Shown: positions 47,964 to 56,696 of the stretch, piece after piece
How the letters are laid out: each line of letters starts with the position of its first letter
Numbering within the stretch: position 1 is the stretch's first letter
NCBI GenBank assembly: GCA_050248955.1
Contig: JBFWRK010000001.1
Span: 124,001 to 188,000 of the forward strand
Direction of reading: 5' to 3'
Origin: JBFWRK01 sp050248955
Lineage (GTDB): Bacteria; Actinomycetota; Acidimicrobiia; Acidimicrobiales; Ilumatobacteraceae
DNA: 64,000 nucleotides
Notes under the pieces: model-generated
Seen by the model: the letters and a program-made list of their open reading frames with translations, nothing else
What the model was told of the DNA's origin: nothing
Database searches by the model: none
Program-made: the position numbers and the translations under genes

Positions 47964-49184
47964 GTGGACTTCCTGCTGCCACCGAACGACGATCCCCGCC
48001 GCCTCGCCGTCAGGACGTGGCTGGCCGAGCATCCCGAACCGTCGGGGCGGACGCTCGCCGAGGCCGGCTACGTCGCGCCCCATTGGCCGGAGCCGTACGG
48101 GCTCGGCGCCGACCCGATCCACCAGCTGATCATCGACGACGAGCTGTCGAAGGCGGGCGTTCGCCGGCCCGTGAACCCGATCGGCATCGGATGGGCCGGA
48201 CCGACGCTGCTCTACGGCGGCACGCCCGAGCAGCAGCAGCGGTACCTGCCGCCGCTGCTCGCCGGCGAGGAGTTCTGGTGCCAGCTCTTCAGCGAGCCGC
48301 AGTCGGGCTCCGACCTCGCCAACCTCGGTACGCGGGCGGCGCGGGACGGCGACGAATGGGTCGTCAACGGTCAGAAGATCTGGACGTCCGGCGCGCAGTA
48401 CTCGAAGTTCGGGATCCTCATCGCCCGCACCGACCCCGACGTCGCGAAGCGCAAAGGCGTCTCCTACTTCGTGTGCCCGATGGACGCGCCTGGCATCGAG
48501 ATCCGCCCGATCACCGAGATGACCGGCGGTCACACGTTCAACGAGGTCTTCTTCACGGACGTGCGGCTGCCCGCAGAGAACCTCGTCGGGCTGGAGGGTG
48601 ACGGCTGGCGGCTGGCGAAGGTCACGCTCGGGAACGAGCGCATCTCGTTGTCGTCGGGCGGGGTGCTCTGGGGCAACGGTCCGACCGGGCTCGACTTCAT
48701 CGAGGCGGTGAAGCAGCGCGGTCCCGTGACGGACCCCGTGATGCGTCAGCGGATCGTCGACATCTACATCGAGCACTCCTTGCTCGACCTGATCCGGCTC
48801 CGGACGCTGTCGGCGCGCCTGCGTGGCCAGCAGCCGGGTCCCGAGGCGAGCATCAGGAAGGTGCTCGCCGACGAGCACGGCCAGCACGTGATGGGTCTCG
48901 TGAAGGACCTGCTCGGTGCCGAGGGCATGCTCACCGGCACAGGGGACGACTTCGTACCGGGCACCGACACTCCCGGTCTCGGGCCAGGCCGACCGTCGCT
49001 CGACCTCGGCGGTCCGGACTGGCACGACGGGTTCCTGTTCTCGGCCGCGCTGACGATCGGCGGCGGCACTGGCGAGGTCCAGCGGAACATCGTCGCCGAG
49101 CTCGTGCTCGGGCTGCCGCACGACATCGACGTCACGGCGGGCCTCAGCTGGGCCGACGCGCAACGGGCAACCGCACGGGTCTGA
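47964..49184 (+). CDS. Acyl-CoA dehydrogenase (FadE type)
   Basis: A 406-residue flavoprotein: CQLFSEPQSGSDLANLGTRA (about residue 110), VVNGQKIWTSGAQYSKFGIL, FNEVFFTDVRLPAENLVG and a C-terminal TIGGGTGEVQRNIVAELVLG. The GEVQRN element and length match FadE subunits. It is followed after one base by a second dehydrogenase-like gene, so the two may form a heteromer, as is common for actinobacterial sterol-degrading enzymes. Confidence 0.93.
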   Translation: MDFLLPPNDDPRRLAVRTWLAEHPEPSGRTLAEAGYVAPHWPEPYGLGADPIHQLIIDDELSKAGVRRPVNPIGIGWAGPTLLYGGTPEQQQRYLPPLLAGEEFWCQLFSEPQSGSDLANLGTRAARDGDEWVVNGQKIWTSGAQYSKFGILIARTDPDVAKRKGVSYFVCPMDAPGIEIRPITEMTGGHTFNEVFFTDVRLPAENLVGLEGDGWRLAKVTLGNERISLSSGGVLWGNGPTGLDFIEAVKQRGPVTDPVMRQRIVDIYIEHSLLDLIRLRTLSARLRGQQPGPEASIRKVLADEHGQHVMGLVKDLLGAEGMLTGTGDDFVPGTDTPGLGPGRPSLDLGGPDWHDGFLFSAALTIGGGTGEVQRNIVAELVLGLPHDIDVTAGLSWADAQRATARV

Positions 49185-49185
49185 C

Positions 49186-50316
49186 GTGTCCGGCGAGGTC
49201 AGCGACCCTCTCGAGGCCGCCCGAGCGTTGGCACCGCTCGTCCGTCAGCACGCGGACGAAGGCGAGGAGCTGCGCCGGCTGCCGACACCGGTTGCGGAGG
49301 CGCTCCGCGACGCCGGGCTGTTCCGGCTCTGCGTGCCCCGCGCCTACGGCGGCTCGGAGTGCGATCCGATGACCCTGGTGCGCGCGATCGCGCAGGTGTC
49401 CGAGGCCGACGGCGCAGCAGGTTGGTGCGTGATGATCGCGAGCACAACGTCGTCGCTGGCGGCGCGTCTCGCACCGGTGTGGGCGACCGAGATCTTCGGC
49501 GACCCACGGTCAGTCGCCGGCGGCGTGTTCGCGCCGAACGGCAAGGGCGTCCGGGTGGACGGTGGCCACCGGGTCAGCGGGCAGTGGCCGTGGGGCAGCG
49601 GCACGAGTCACTGCACGTGGATCCTCGGCGGCACGCTGACGGACACCGACGAGTTCCACCTGATGTTCGCCCCGGCCGCGGAGGTCGAGCTGCTCGACAC
49701 CTGGTACTCGTCCGGTCTGCGAGGAACCGGTTCGACCGACTTCCGGATGACCGACGTGTTCGTCCCCGAGGGACGCTCGGTGCAACCGTTCGCCAGCGGG
49801 GTCGAGACCGGTTCGCCGCTCGCCCGGTTCCCGAACTTCAACCTTCTCGCCGCGGGCGTGGCGGCAGTCGCGCTGGGCATCGGCAGGCGCGCGATCGACG
49901 AGATCGTTGCGCTCGCCCAGGGCAAGCGGCCGCTGTTCTCGTCGAAGACCCTCGCCGCGTCGTCCCTCGCGCAGGTCGACGTCGCCCGTGCCGAAGCGGC
50001 CGTGGGCGCGGCCACCGCGTTCCTGCTCGACGAGCTGAGCGTCGCATGGGACGCGGTGCTCGCCGGTGGCCACATCGAGCTCGGCCAGCGCGCCCGCGTG
50101 CGCATCGCCTGCTCGCACGCCGCACAGGAAGCAGCGCGGGCGGTCGACCTCGCCTACCACCTCGGTGGCGGGTCGTCCGTGTACTCGGCCAACGTGCTGC
50201 AGCGCTGCTTCCGCGACGTGCACACCGTGACGCAGCACCTCATGGTGTCGACGCGGATCCTCGAGACGGCCGGCAAGGTGATCCTCGGCATAGACGCCGA
50301 CACGTCGACGCTCTGA
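49186..50316 (+). CDS. Acyl-CoA dehydrogenase-fold monooxygenase-like protein
   Basis: A 376-residue protein with an acyl-CoA dehydrogenase fold closer to group D flavin monooxygenases (HsaA/HpaB side): RLCVPRAYGGSECDPMTLVR, AAGWCVMIASTTSSLAA, VSGQWPWGSGTSHCTWIL and a C-terminal AYHLGGGSSVYSANVLQRCF. The catalytic base Glu of true dehydrogenases is not seen. GTG start one base after the preceding stop, so cotranscribed. Confidence 0.88.
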   Translation: MSGEVSDPLEAARALAPLVRQHADEGEELRRLPTPVAEALRDAGLFRLCVPRAYGGSECDPMTLVRAIAQVSEADGAAGWCVMIASTTSSLAARLAPVWATEIFGDPRSVAGGVFAPNGKGVRVDGGHRVSGQWPWGSGTSHCTWILGGTLTDTDEFHLMFAPAAEVELLDTWYSSGLRGTGSTDFRMTDVFVPEGRSVQPFASGVETGSPLARFPNFNLLAAGVAAVALGIGRRAIDEIVALAQGKRPLFSSKTLAASSLAQVDVARAEAAVGAATAFLLDELSVAWDAVLAGGHIELGQRARVRIACSHAAQEAARAVDLAYHLGGGSSVYSANVLQRCFRDVHTVTQHLMVSTRILETAGKVILGIDADTSTL

Positions 50317-50334
50317 CACGATTCGCCCCGACAT

Positions 50335-51231
50335 TCAGCTTGCGGGCGCCAGCGCCTCGATCGTCCGTCGGCCGCAGCCGAGATCGAGCGGTGGGACCAC
50401 GAGTCCGATCTCGCGGATCCCGGCAGCGGCGTACTCGTCGATCCGACGGCGGACGTCGGCTTCCGTGCCGACGAGTGCCACCGCTTCGAGCAGCTCGTCG
50501 GGGATCCTGGCGGCGAGCTCCTTCGGGTGCGGGCGCGTCCGCGCGAACTCGACGAGCTGGTCGAAACCCGCCTCGGAGAACATCTCCGCGTAGCCCGGTG
50601 CAGCGAGGTAGCCGACGTAGCCGAGCGCGAGCCAGCGCCGCTCCTCTGGCGTGGGATCGATCGCTGCGGCGAGCCACACGGCGGTGTTCGCGTGCCACAC
50701 GGAGAGCTTCGCCGCCGTGGCCGGTGTGACCATGTTCAGCACCATGCGGTCGGCGGTGGCGGCGATGCCGAGCGCCCGCTCGCCGAACGCGGCAACGGTG
50801 ACGGTGGCGCCGTGCGGCACCTCGCGGAGGAGGAAGCCGTTCACGCGCTCGCCGCGCAGGAGCGCCTGGACGTCGGCGGTCGCGCGGGCGAGCCGATCCG
50901 CAGCGCCAGCTCTCGTCGTGCCGTGCCAGCGGGCCACGGTCGTGCTCGATGTCCCGAGCGCGACGTGACACGTCCGTCCGGTGGCCGCGATCGTCGCCAC
51001 GGCGAGCGCGATCTGGGCCGGGCTGCGGACGGTGACGGCGAGCGGCCCGAGGCACGGTTCGATCGACGACGTGCGGCCGACGATCGTGGCTGCCATCGCA
51101 GGCGCGTCGAGCTTCGCCATCTCGCCGATCCACACCTCGCCGTAGCCGAGCTGATCGGCGAGCTCCGCGACTGCGAGGTCGGCGGCCACCGGGCGGTCGA
51201 GCCACTCACCGAGGACGATCGACAGCCGCAC
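50335..51231 (-). CDS. LLM-class (F420-dependent type) oxidoreductase
   Basis: A 298-residue luciferase-like barrel beginning VRLSIVLGEWLDRP; LGYGEVWIGEMAKLDAPAMA (about residue 32), IALAVATIAATGRTCHVALG and the late GTEADVRRRIDEYAAAGI typical of the family's C-terminal helix. Substrate unknown. GTG start with TACAGT 7 nt upstream, divergent from the enoyl-CoA hydratase gene. Confidence 0.88.
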   Translation of the reverse strand: MRLSIVLGEWLDRPVAADLAVAELADQLGYGEVWIGEMAKLDAPAMAATIVGRTSSIEPCLGPLAVTVRSPAQIALAVATIAATGRTCHVALGTSSTTVARWHGTTRAGAADRLARATADVQALLRGERVNGFLLREVPHGATVTVAAFGERALGIAATADRMVLNMVTPATAAKLSVWHANTAVWLAAAIDPTPEERRWLALGYVGYLAAPGYAEMFSEAGFDQLVEFARTRPHPKELAARIPDELLEAVALVGTEADVRRRIDEYAAAGIREIGLVVPPLDLGCGRRTIEALAPAS

Positions 51232-51238
51232 CGCGGCG

Positions 51239-51244
51239 ACTGTA
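51239..51244 (-). promoter_or_regulatory. -10 hexamer TACAGT, LLM gene
   Basis: Ends 7 nt before the GTG at 51231. Confidence 0.5.
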
Positions 51245-51299
51245 CGTGGGGATCCGTGCCCCGGCCCGACCGGCGGGGTACACCGTGCGGGCAAGGCCC

Positions 51300-51305
51300 T
51301 ACGGT
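51300..51305 (+). promoter_or_regulatory. -10 hexamer TACGGT, enoyl-CoA hydratase
   Basis: Ends 6 nt before the GTG at 51312 and rules against an upstream in-frame ATG at 51246. Confidence 0.5.
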
Positions 51306-51311
51306 GAGACC

Positions 51312-52100
51312 GTGGAGCCATTCGAGACGATCCGACTCGACCGGGAGGGCGACGTGCTCGTCGCCACGATCGATCGCCCGGGCAACGACCTGAACGCCGT
51401 CGACGCGACCCTGCACGACGAGCTCGGTGGGCTGTTCCGGATGTTGAAGCGGGAACGGTCGGCGCGGGCCGTGCTGCTCACCGGGTCCAAGCGGGCGTTC
51501 ACCGCGGGCGGCGACTTCGGCTGGTTCCCGCAGCTCCGCGACCTCCAGACGCTCGACCAGTTGCGGCGCGACGGCAAGCAGCTGATCTGGGATCTGCTCG
51601 ACGTCGAGCTGCCCGTCGTCGCTGCGGTCAACGGCCCGGCGATCGGGCTCGGCGCCTCGATCGCGCTCCTCTGCGATGTGATCGTCATGGCCGACACCGC
51701 GGTGATCGCCGATCCCCACGTGAAGGTCGGCATCGTGGCCGGCGACGGTGGCGCCGCGATCTGGCCGCTGCTCGTCGGGCCAGCGATCGCGAAGCAGTAC
51801 CTGATGACCGGTGACCCCGTCACGGCGGCGGACGCCGCGCGGCTCGGGCTCGTCAACGAGGTCGTCCCGTCGGCCGAGGTGCGCGACCGCGGTCTGGCGT
51901 GGGCTGCCCGGCTCGCCGCCGGCGCCCCGCTCGCCGTGCGGGCCACGAAGGCGGCCGTGAACCAGCAGGTGAAGCGGGCGTTGCTCGACAGCTTCGACCT
52001 GTCGACGGCGTTGGAGATCACGACCTTCCTCTCCGCCGACCACCAGGAGGCGCTCGATGCCATGTCCGAGCGGCGGCCACCGGACTTCCGGGGCCGCTGA
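51312..52100 (+). CDS. Enoyl-CoA hydratase/isomerase family protein
   Basis: A 262-residue crotonase-fold enzyme: SKRAFTAGGDFGWFPQL (oxyanion hole 1, about residue 57), AAVNGPAIGLGASIALLCDV (oxyanion hole 2, about residue 103) and DPHVKVGIVAGDGGAAIWPL (Asp/Gly where hydratases carry the catalytic Glu, about residue 136). The missing second Glu suggests an isomerase, hydrolase or decarboxylase rather than a hydratase. Confidence 0.9.
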   Translation: MEPFETIRLDREGDVLVATIDRPGNDLNAVDATLHDELGGLFRMLKRERSARAVLLTGSKRAFTAGGDFGWFPQLRDLQTLDQLRRDGKQLIWDLLDVELPVVAAVNGPAIGLGASIALLCDVIVMADTAVIADPHVKVGIVAGDGGAAIWPLLVGPAIAKQYLMTGDPVTAADAARLGLVNEVVPSAEVRDRGLAWAARLAAGAPLAVRATKAAVNQQVKRALLDSFDLSTALEITTFLSADHQEALDAMSERRPPDFRGR

Positions 52101-52111
52101 GCGGTCAGGGA

Positions 52112-52117
52112 TAGGGT
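52112..52117 (+). promoter_or_regulatory. -10 hexamer TAGGGT, nitroreductase
   Basis: Ends 8 nt before the ATG at 52126. Confidence 0.45.
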
Positions 52118-52125
52118 CGCCGGTC

Positions 52126-52776
52126 ATGGACGCCCTCGATGCCCTGATGACCACGCGGGCGATCCGTCGGTACACCGCCGAGCAGGTCACCGACGAGGAG
52201 CTGCTCGTCTGCCTGCGCGCAGCCCAGCAAGGACCGAGTGGCGGGAACGTGCAGCCGTTGCAGTACGTCGTCGTGACGGAGCCGGACCAGCGGGCCGAGA
52301 TCGCCCGGCTGTACAAGGCCGCGTTCGATCGCTACGAACGATCGCTGCCGGAGCCGTCCGCGTTCCGGGACGAGGCGCAGGCGGAGAGCTGGCGGCGCAC
52401 GCGCGACGCGAGCCGCCACCTCGCCGACCACCTCGCCGACGTGCCGGCGATCGTGCTCTTCCTCCAGCCGCTGATCCCATGGGCGCCGGCGGATGCCGAG
52501 GGACCGATGGACATCGGCCGGCTCGACGCGAGCGTGTACCCGGCCGTGCAGAACTTCTGCGTCGCCGCCCGCTCGCTCGGGCTCGGCACGACGCTCACGA
52601 CCGTGATCCGCATCCGGTCAGCGGAGGTGTTCGCCGCGCTCGGCGTGCCGGAAGGGCGGTTCGAGATCGCCGCACTCGTGCCGGTGGGCCGTCCGGCCGG
52701 GCGCTTCGGGATCGCCCCTCGCAAGCCGGTGGAGGCCGTGACCCACTGGAACCGCTACGGCGAACGTCGCCGCTGA
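52126..52776 (+). CDS. Nitroreductase-family flavoprotein
   Basis: A 216-residue FMN enzyme: LMTTRAIRRYTAEQVTDEEL (FMN-binding Arg pair), AAQQGPSGGNVQPLQYVVV (about residue 35) and VAARSLGLGTTLTTVIRI (about residue 148), ending near VGRPAGRFGIAPRKPVEAV. Such proteins reduce nitro-compounds, quinones or enones with NAD(P)H; the native substrate is unknown. Confidence 0.92.
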   Translation: MDALDALMTTRAIRRYTAEQVTDEELLVCLRAAQQGPSGGNVQPLQYVVVTEPDQRAEIARLYKAAFDRYERSLPEPSAFRDEAQAESWRRTRDASRHLADHLADVPAIVLFLQPLIPWAPADAEGPMDIGRLDASVYPAVQNFCVAARSLGLGTTLTTVIRIRSAEVFAALGVPEGRFEIAALVPVGRPAGRFGIAPRKPVEAVTHWNRYGERRR

Positions 52777-52833
52777 ACGTCGCCGCTGACCCTGCAGTCG
52801 ATCAACCTGCTGCTGGAACAGCTGCACCGCTGC

Positions 52834-52839
52834 TAGAGT
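52834..52839 (+). promoter_or_regulatory. -10 hexamer TAGAGT, vapBC
   Basis: Ends 6 nt before the vapB ATG. The bases around it are a run of CTGCTG/CAGCTG/GCTGC words that could provide the antitoxin's operator. Confidence 0.45.
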
Positions 52840-52845
52840 CGCTGC

Positions 52846-53079
52846 ATGGTTGCGATCACGGTTCGGGACGTCCCAGAAGACGTGCGGGACGAACTGGCCG
52901 GCCGTGCCGCACGCGCCGGGAAGTCGTTGCAGGAGTACCTCCGAGGAGAGCTCGAGGCGCTTGCCGCCCGTCCGACGCTCGATGACGTGCTGATGCGGGC
53001 GCGTACCCGGGTGCTCGCGACCGGTTCGCGCCTTCCCGCGGACAAGGTGATGCAGCTACGCGACCTCGATCGCCGATGA
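52846..53079 (+). CDS. vapB: VapB/FitA-type ribbon-helix-helix antitoxin
   Basis: A 77-residue protein. Residues 1-40 are a ribbon-helix-helix DNA-binding unit (VAITVRDVPEDVRDELAGRA then GKSLQEYLRGELEAL), and the tail (LRDLDRR) would wrap the toxin. It neutralises VapC and represses the operon. Its stop overlaps the toxin ATG (ATGA), keeping synthesis coupled. Confidence 0.9.
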   Translation: MVAITVRDVPEDVRDELAGRAARAGKSLQEYLRGELEALAARPTLDDVLMRARTRVLATGSRLPADKVMQLRDLDRR

Positions 53080-53480
53080 CCACGCTCGTCGTCGATGCGT
53101 CGGCGATGCTCGCGGCACTGGTCGACGGCGGGCCGGATGGAGCATGGGCGACCGAGCGGATCATCGGTAGCACCCTTCATGCGCCCCACCTCTTGCCAGT
53201 CGAACTGTCGAGCGTCCTGCGCCGAGCTGCGGCGGCTGGAGAGCTGAGCGTCGACCTTGCTGCGCTCACGCATGCGGACCTCGCCGATCTGCCGATCGAC
53301 CTCTACCCCTTCGGCCCGTTCGCCGACCGAGTGTGGGAGCTGCGCTCCACCGTCACCAGCTATGACGCGTGGTACGTCGCTCTCGCCGAGTCGCTCGCGT
53401 GCCCACTCGTGACACTCGATCGCAGGCTGGCAGGCGCGCCTGGTCTGCGCTGCGAGGTGGCTACGCGCCGAGCTGGGTGA
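53076..53480 (+). CDS. vapC: VapC-type PIN-domain ribonuclease toxin
   Basis: A 134-residue PIN domain with all four acidic residues: LVVDASAMLA (D7), LLPVELSSVLRR (Glu, about residue 43), TSYDAWYVALAESL (Asp, about residue 98) and LVTLDRRLA (Asp, about residue 116). It cleaves RNA, often tRNA or rRNA, when freed from VapB. The full domain looks intact. Its last 20 bases overlap the end of the convergent HAD gene. Confidence 0.92.
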   Translation: MTTLVVDASAMLAALVDGGPDGAWATERIIGSTLHAPHLLPVELSSVLRRAAAAGELSVDLAALTHADLADLPIDLYPFGPFADRVWELRSTVTSYDAWYVALAESLACPLVTLDRRLAGAPGLRCEVATRRAG

Positions 53481-54162
53481 GCAGGTCCGGCAGCTCGGTG
53501 AGCGACGTGATCCGATGGATCTCGCGCGGGCGGTTCGTCCAGCCGTCGTCCCAGCGGTCGAGCCACACGGCGGTCATGCCCGCGGCGTGGGCGCCGAGTG
53601 CGTCGGCCTTGATCGAGTCGCCGACGTAGATGCAGCGCTCCGGCGGTAGCCGCATCGCCCGTGCGCCGAGCTCGAACGCACCTCGGTGCGGCTTGTGCTG
53701 CTCTGGCGGGGTGTGAACCGCGGCTTCGAACCAGTCGTGCAGGCGCAGGCGGTCGACCTCGTCCGGCAGGTGGTGGTTGTTGGAGAGCACGCCGAGGCGG
53801 ATTCGGTCGAGCAGCGCGTCCAGCGTCGGCAGGGTGTCGGGGAAGAACCCGACCCAGAGCTCGTCGACGAACAGCTTCTGCAACAGCTCGAGCTCGCCGG
53901 GATCGACGAACGGCAGCGCGGCCGGCCAGAGCTCGTCGATGCGGGTGTGCATCGCCCAGGTGTTGCGGTGCCACACGTGGCTGCCGGTCGGGTCGAGCTC
54001 CCAGCACTGCTCCCGGCAGTGGGCGAGCAGCGCGTCGCTGATCTCGTCGCCGGTGAGCTCCGCGAGGCAGGTCGAGATCGAGCCCCACCAGTCGATCAGC
54101 GTGTCGTCGAGGTCGAACAGGACTGCCTCTGGTCCCGCTCGTCGGTGGCTCGCCCCGTGCAT
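53461..54162 (-). CDS. HAD-family hydrolase
   Basis: A 233-residue phosphatase: AVLFDLDDTLIDWWGS (motif I, nucleophile Asp), LGVLSNNHH (motif II Ser), QHKPHRGAFELGARAM (motif III Lys) and CIYVGDSIKADALGAHAAGM (motif IV). The cap domain is alpha-helical (subclass I), as in phosphoglycolate and 5'-nucleotide phosphatases; the substrate is not determinable. ATG with TACACT 7 nt upstream. Confidence 0.92.
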   Translation of the reverse strand: MHGASHRRAGPEAVLFDLDDTLIDWWGSISTCLAELTGDEISDALLAHCREQCWELDPTGSHVWHRNTWAMHTRIDELWPAALPFVDPGELELLQKLFVDELWVGFFPDTLPTLDALLDRIRLGVLSNNHHLPDEVDRLRLHDWFEAAVHTPPEQHKPHRGAFELGARAMRLPPERCIYVGDSIKADALGAHAAGMTAVWLDRWDDGWTNRPREIHRITSLTELPDLLTQLGA

Positions 54163-54169
54163 CCGGCGG

Positions 54170-54175
54170 AGTGTA
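54170..54175 (-). promoter_or_regulatory. -10 hexamer TACACT, HAD gene
   Basis: Ends 7 nt before the ATG at 54162. Divergent from the CoA ligase hexamer TACCTT at 54183-54188, only 7 bases away. Confidence 0.5.
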
Positions 54176-54197
54176 CGGCGACTACCTTCGAGGCCCC

Positions 54198-55760
54198 ATG
54201 GGGATCTCCACGGTTGCCGACATCGTCCGCGTCCACGGTGTCGAACGAGCCCGCCAGACGGCGCTCATCCAGGGTGACCGCATGCAACGTTGGGACGAGC
54301 TGCTGTCGCGCTCGACGCAGGTCGCGCAAGGCCTCGTCGCAGAGGGGGTCGGCGCGCAGGACCGGATCGCGTTCGTCGACAAGAACGGCATCGAGCACTT
54401 CGAGGTTTTCTTCGGCGCCGCGTTGTCGAACGCCGTCTGCGTCGACATCAACTGGCGGCTCGCCCCGCCCGAGGTCGCGTACATCGTCAACGACGCCGAA
54501 GCGAAGGTGCTCGTCGTCGGCCCGGACTTCGTCCCGATGCTCGATGCGATCGCCCGCGAGCTGACGACCGTGAAGAAGATCGTCGTCATCGGCGGGCACG
54601 GCACGTACGAGGACTACGAGGGTTGGGTGTCGCGCCATGCCGCGGAGGATCCGGGCACCCGTTCGGCCGACGACGACGTCGCGTTCCAGCTCTACTCCTC
54701 CGGCACCACGGGACTGCCGAAGGGCGTGATGCTCAGCAACTCGAACTTCTTCGGGCTGCTCCCGGCGGCAAAGGACATCTGGGGCCTGTCGTCGGACTCG
54801 GTCAACATGATCGCGATGCCGCTGTTCCACATCGGTGGTGGCGGTTGGGCCGTGGCCGGGATGTACGAGGGATGCTCCTCGGTGATCGTGCGCGACCTCG
54901 ACCCCGCCGCGCTGATCGAGTTGATCGGCCGGCGCCGGATCACCCACGCGTTCCTCGTGCCAGCGGTGCTCCAGTTCATGTTGATGGCTCCGGCTGCCGA
55001 GACCGCTGACTACTCCAGCCTCGAGGTCTTCGTCTACGGCGCGTCGCCGATCTCGGAAGAGGTGCTGGCGGAGTCGGTGCGGCTGTTCGGCTGCAAGTTC
55101 TGGCAGGCGTACGGCCTCACCGAGACGACCGGCGCAGTCGTCAACCTGCCGCCCGAGGATCATGACCCCGACGGCCCGAACAAGCACCGGTTGCGCTCGT
55201 GCGGTCTCCCGGGTCCGGGCGTCGAGCTGCGCATCGTCGACTCCGCGTCGCGCGAGGACCTACCGGTCGGCGAGGTCGGTGAGATCTGGATCAAGTCGCC
55301 CCAGGTGATGAAGGGCTACTGGCACATGGACGACGAGACCGAGAAGGCGATCGTCGACGGCGGCTGGTTCCGTTCCGGTGACCTCGGCTTCCTCGATGCC
55401 GACGGCTACCTCTACATCCACGACCGGGTGAAGGACATGATCGTGTCCGGCGGCGAGAACGTCTACCCCGCCGAGGTCGAGAACGTCCTGATGGCGCATC
55501 CCGCTGTCGCCGACGTGGCCGTGATCGGCGTGCCGCACGAACGTTGGGGTGAGACGCCCAAGGCGATGGTCGTGCGCGCTCCTGGCATGGACGTGTCCGA
55601 GCAGGAGCTCATCGGCTTCGCCCGGGAGCGCCTTGCACGCTTCAAGTGCCCGACGAGCGTCGACTGGGTCGACGTGCTGCCCAGGAACCCGAGCGGCAAG
55701 ATCCTGAAGAAGGACCTGCGTGCCCCCTTCTGGGAGGGTCGCACGCGCAACGTGAACTAG
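54198..55760 (+). CDS. Fatty-acid/aryl acyl-CoA ligase (AMP-forming)
   Basis: A 520-residue ligase: VAFQLYSSGTTGLPKGVMLS (P-loop, about residue 160), FWQAYGLTETTGAVV (A5, about residue 300), GGWFRSGDLGFLDADGYLYI (A7), RVKDMIVSGGENVYPAEVEN (A8) and the catalytic Lys in PRNPSGKILKKDLR. It activates a medium/long-chain or aromatic acid. ATG at 54198 with TACCTT 9 nt upstream; an earlier in-frame start is inside the promoter. Confidence 0.94.
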   Translation: MGISTVADIVRVHGVERARQTALIQGDRMQRWDELLSRSTQVAQGLVAEGVGAQDRIAFVDKNGIEHFEVFFGAALSNAVCVDINWRLAPPEVAYIVNDAEAKVLVVGPDFVPMLDAIARELTTVKKIVVIGGHGTYEDYEGWVSRHAAEDPGTRSADDDVAFQLYSSGTTGLPKGVMLSNSNFFGLLPAAKDIWGLSSDSVNMIAMPLFHIGGGGWAVAGMYEGCSSVIVRDLDPAALIELIGRRRITHAFLVPAVLQFMLMAPAAETADYSSLEVFVYGASPISEEVLAESVRLFGCKFWQAYGLTETTGAVVNLPPEDHDPDGPNKHRLRSCGLPGPGVELRIVDSASREDLPVGEVGEIWIKSPQVMKGYWHMDDETEKAIVDGGWFRSGDLGFLDADGYLYIHDRVKDMIVSGGENVYPAEVENVLMAHPAVADVAVIGVPHERWGETPKAMVVRAPGMDVSEQELIGFARERLARFKCPTSVDWVDVLPRNPSGKILKKDLRAPFWEGRTRNVN

Positions 55761-55895
55761 CGCGTCCGCGATCGTCGGCGCGACGCCACATACGACCGTC
55801 GATGCGGCTGAGGCGCGAACGACCTGCTGAGGCCGTGTCGCTGGAAATGTCACGCGGAGTCCGTTGCATTGGTTGTATTGCAGTCAGGAGGAACG

Positions 55896-56474
55896 ATGAC
55901 GACGCGAGCGAAGACGGTGCATCGGCTGAAGGTGACCTTGCGACAGGTGAAGCCGCCCATCTGGCGGCGCATCGAGGTGCTGTCCGACGTCAAGCTGTCG
56001 GAACTGTCCGACGTCTTGGAGGCGGCGATGGGCTGGTACGGCGGACACCTGCACGCGTTCGAGGCCGGTGGCGTGCACTACGAGATGCCCGATCCGGACG
56101 GGTTCGGCTTCAACCGCCCGGTCGACGAGCGCAAGGCCCGCCTTGGCGAGGTGCTCCCGACGGTGGGGTCGAAGATGCGGTGGGACTACGACTTCGGCGA
56201 CGGGTGGGAACACGACGTGCTCGTCGAGGCGATCGAGCCCCGGCGGGCCGAGGTCACGTACCCCGTCTGCCTCGCCGGCAAGCGGGCGTGCCCGCCGGAA
56301 GACTGCGGCGGGCCGTGGGGCTACGGCAACCTCCTCGCGGCGCTCGGCGACCCAACCCACCCCGAGCACGACGAGCTGACCGAATGGGCGCCACCCGGCT
56401 TCGACCCCGCGGCGTTCGACGCGGGTGAGGTGACCGAGGACATGCGAGCGGCCCGGCCACTGAAGGGATGGTGA
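55896..56474 (+). CDS. Plasmid pRiA4b ORF-3-like protein
   Basis: A 192-residue protein: HRLKVTLRQVKPPIWRRIEV at the start, ELSDVLEAAMGWYGGHLHAF (about residue 40), RWDYDFGDGWEHDVLVEAI (about residue 88) and CLAGKRACPPEDCGGPWGYG (about residue 122). These are the marks of the family named for ORF-3 of plasmid pRiA4b, often found on mobile DNA; its role is unknown. AGGAGG at 55886-55891 is followed by ATG. It opens the accessory island. Confidence 0.92.
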   Translation: MTTRAKTVHRLKVTLRQVKPPIWRRIEVLSDVKLSELSDVLEAAMGWYGGHLHAFEAGGVHYEMPDPDGFGFNRPVDERKARLGEVLPTVGSKMRWDYDFGDGWEHDVLVEAIEPRRAEVTYPVCLAGKRACPPEDCGGPWGYGNLLAALGDPTHPEHDELTEWAPPGFDPAAFDAGEVTEDMRAARPLKGW

Positions 56475-56475
56475 C

Positions 56476-56515
56476 AGCGCTATTCCAGTGGAGCGGGCTT
56501 CGCTGGAATGGCGCT
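56476..56515 (+). terminator. Candidate hairpin terminator
   Basis: AGCGCTATTCCAG (56476-56488) pairs with CTGGAATGGCGCT (56503-56515) with one mismatch, right after the stop codon at 56472-56474. No U-run follows, which is common in high-GC hosts. A smaller TCCAG/CTGGA stem follows within 30 bases. Confidence 0.45.
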
Positions 56516-56696
56516 GCCCTGCCAGCGTGAGTGTTCCAGGGCGCTGGAGCAACAGGTCGTGGTCCGGCCGGGCGTCGATTCAGATGTACGGATCCGCCGA
56601 ATCGCAACTGCCACCGGAGCCGACATGTCCGCCCCTCGGCACCCTGCCACACCCCCCTGCCAGGATCGCGGCGTTCGTCAAGTCCTAGGAGGGGTC

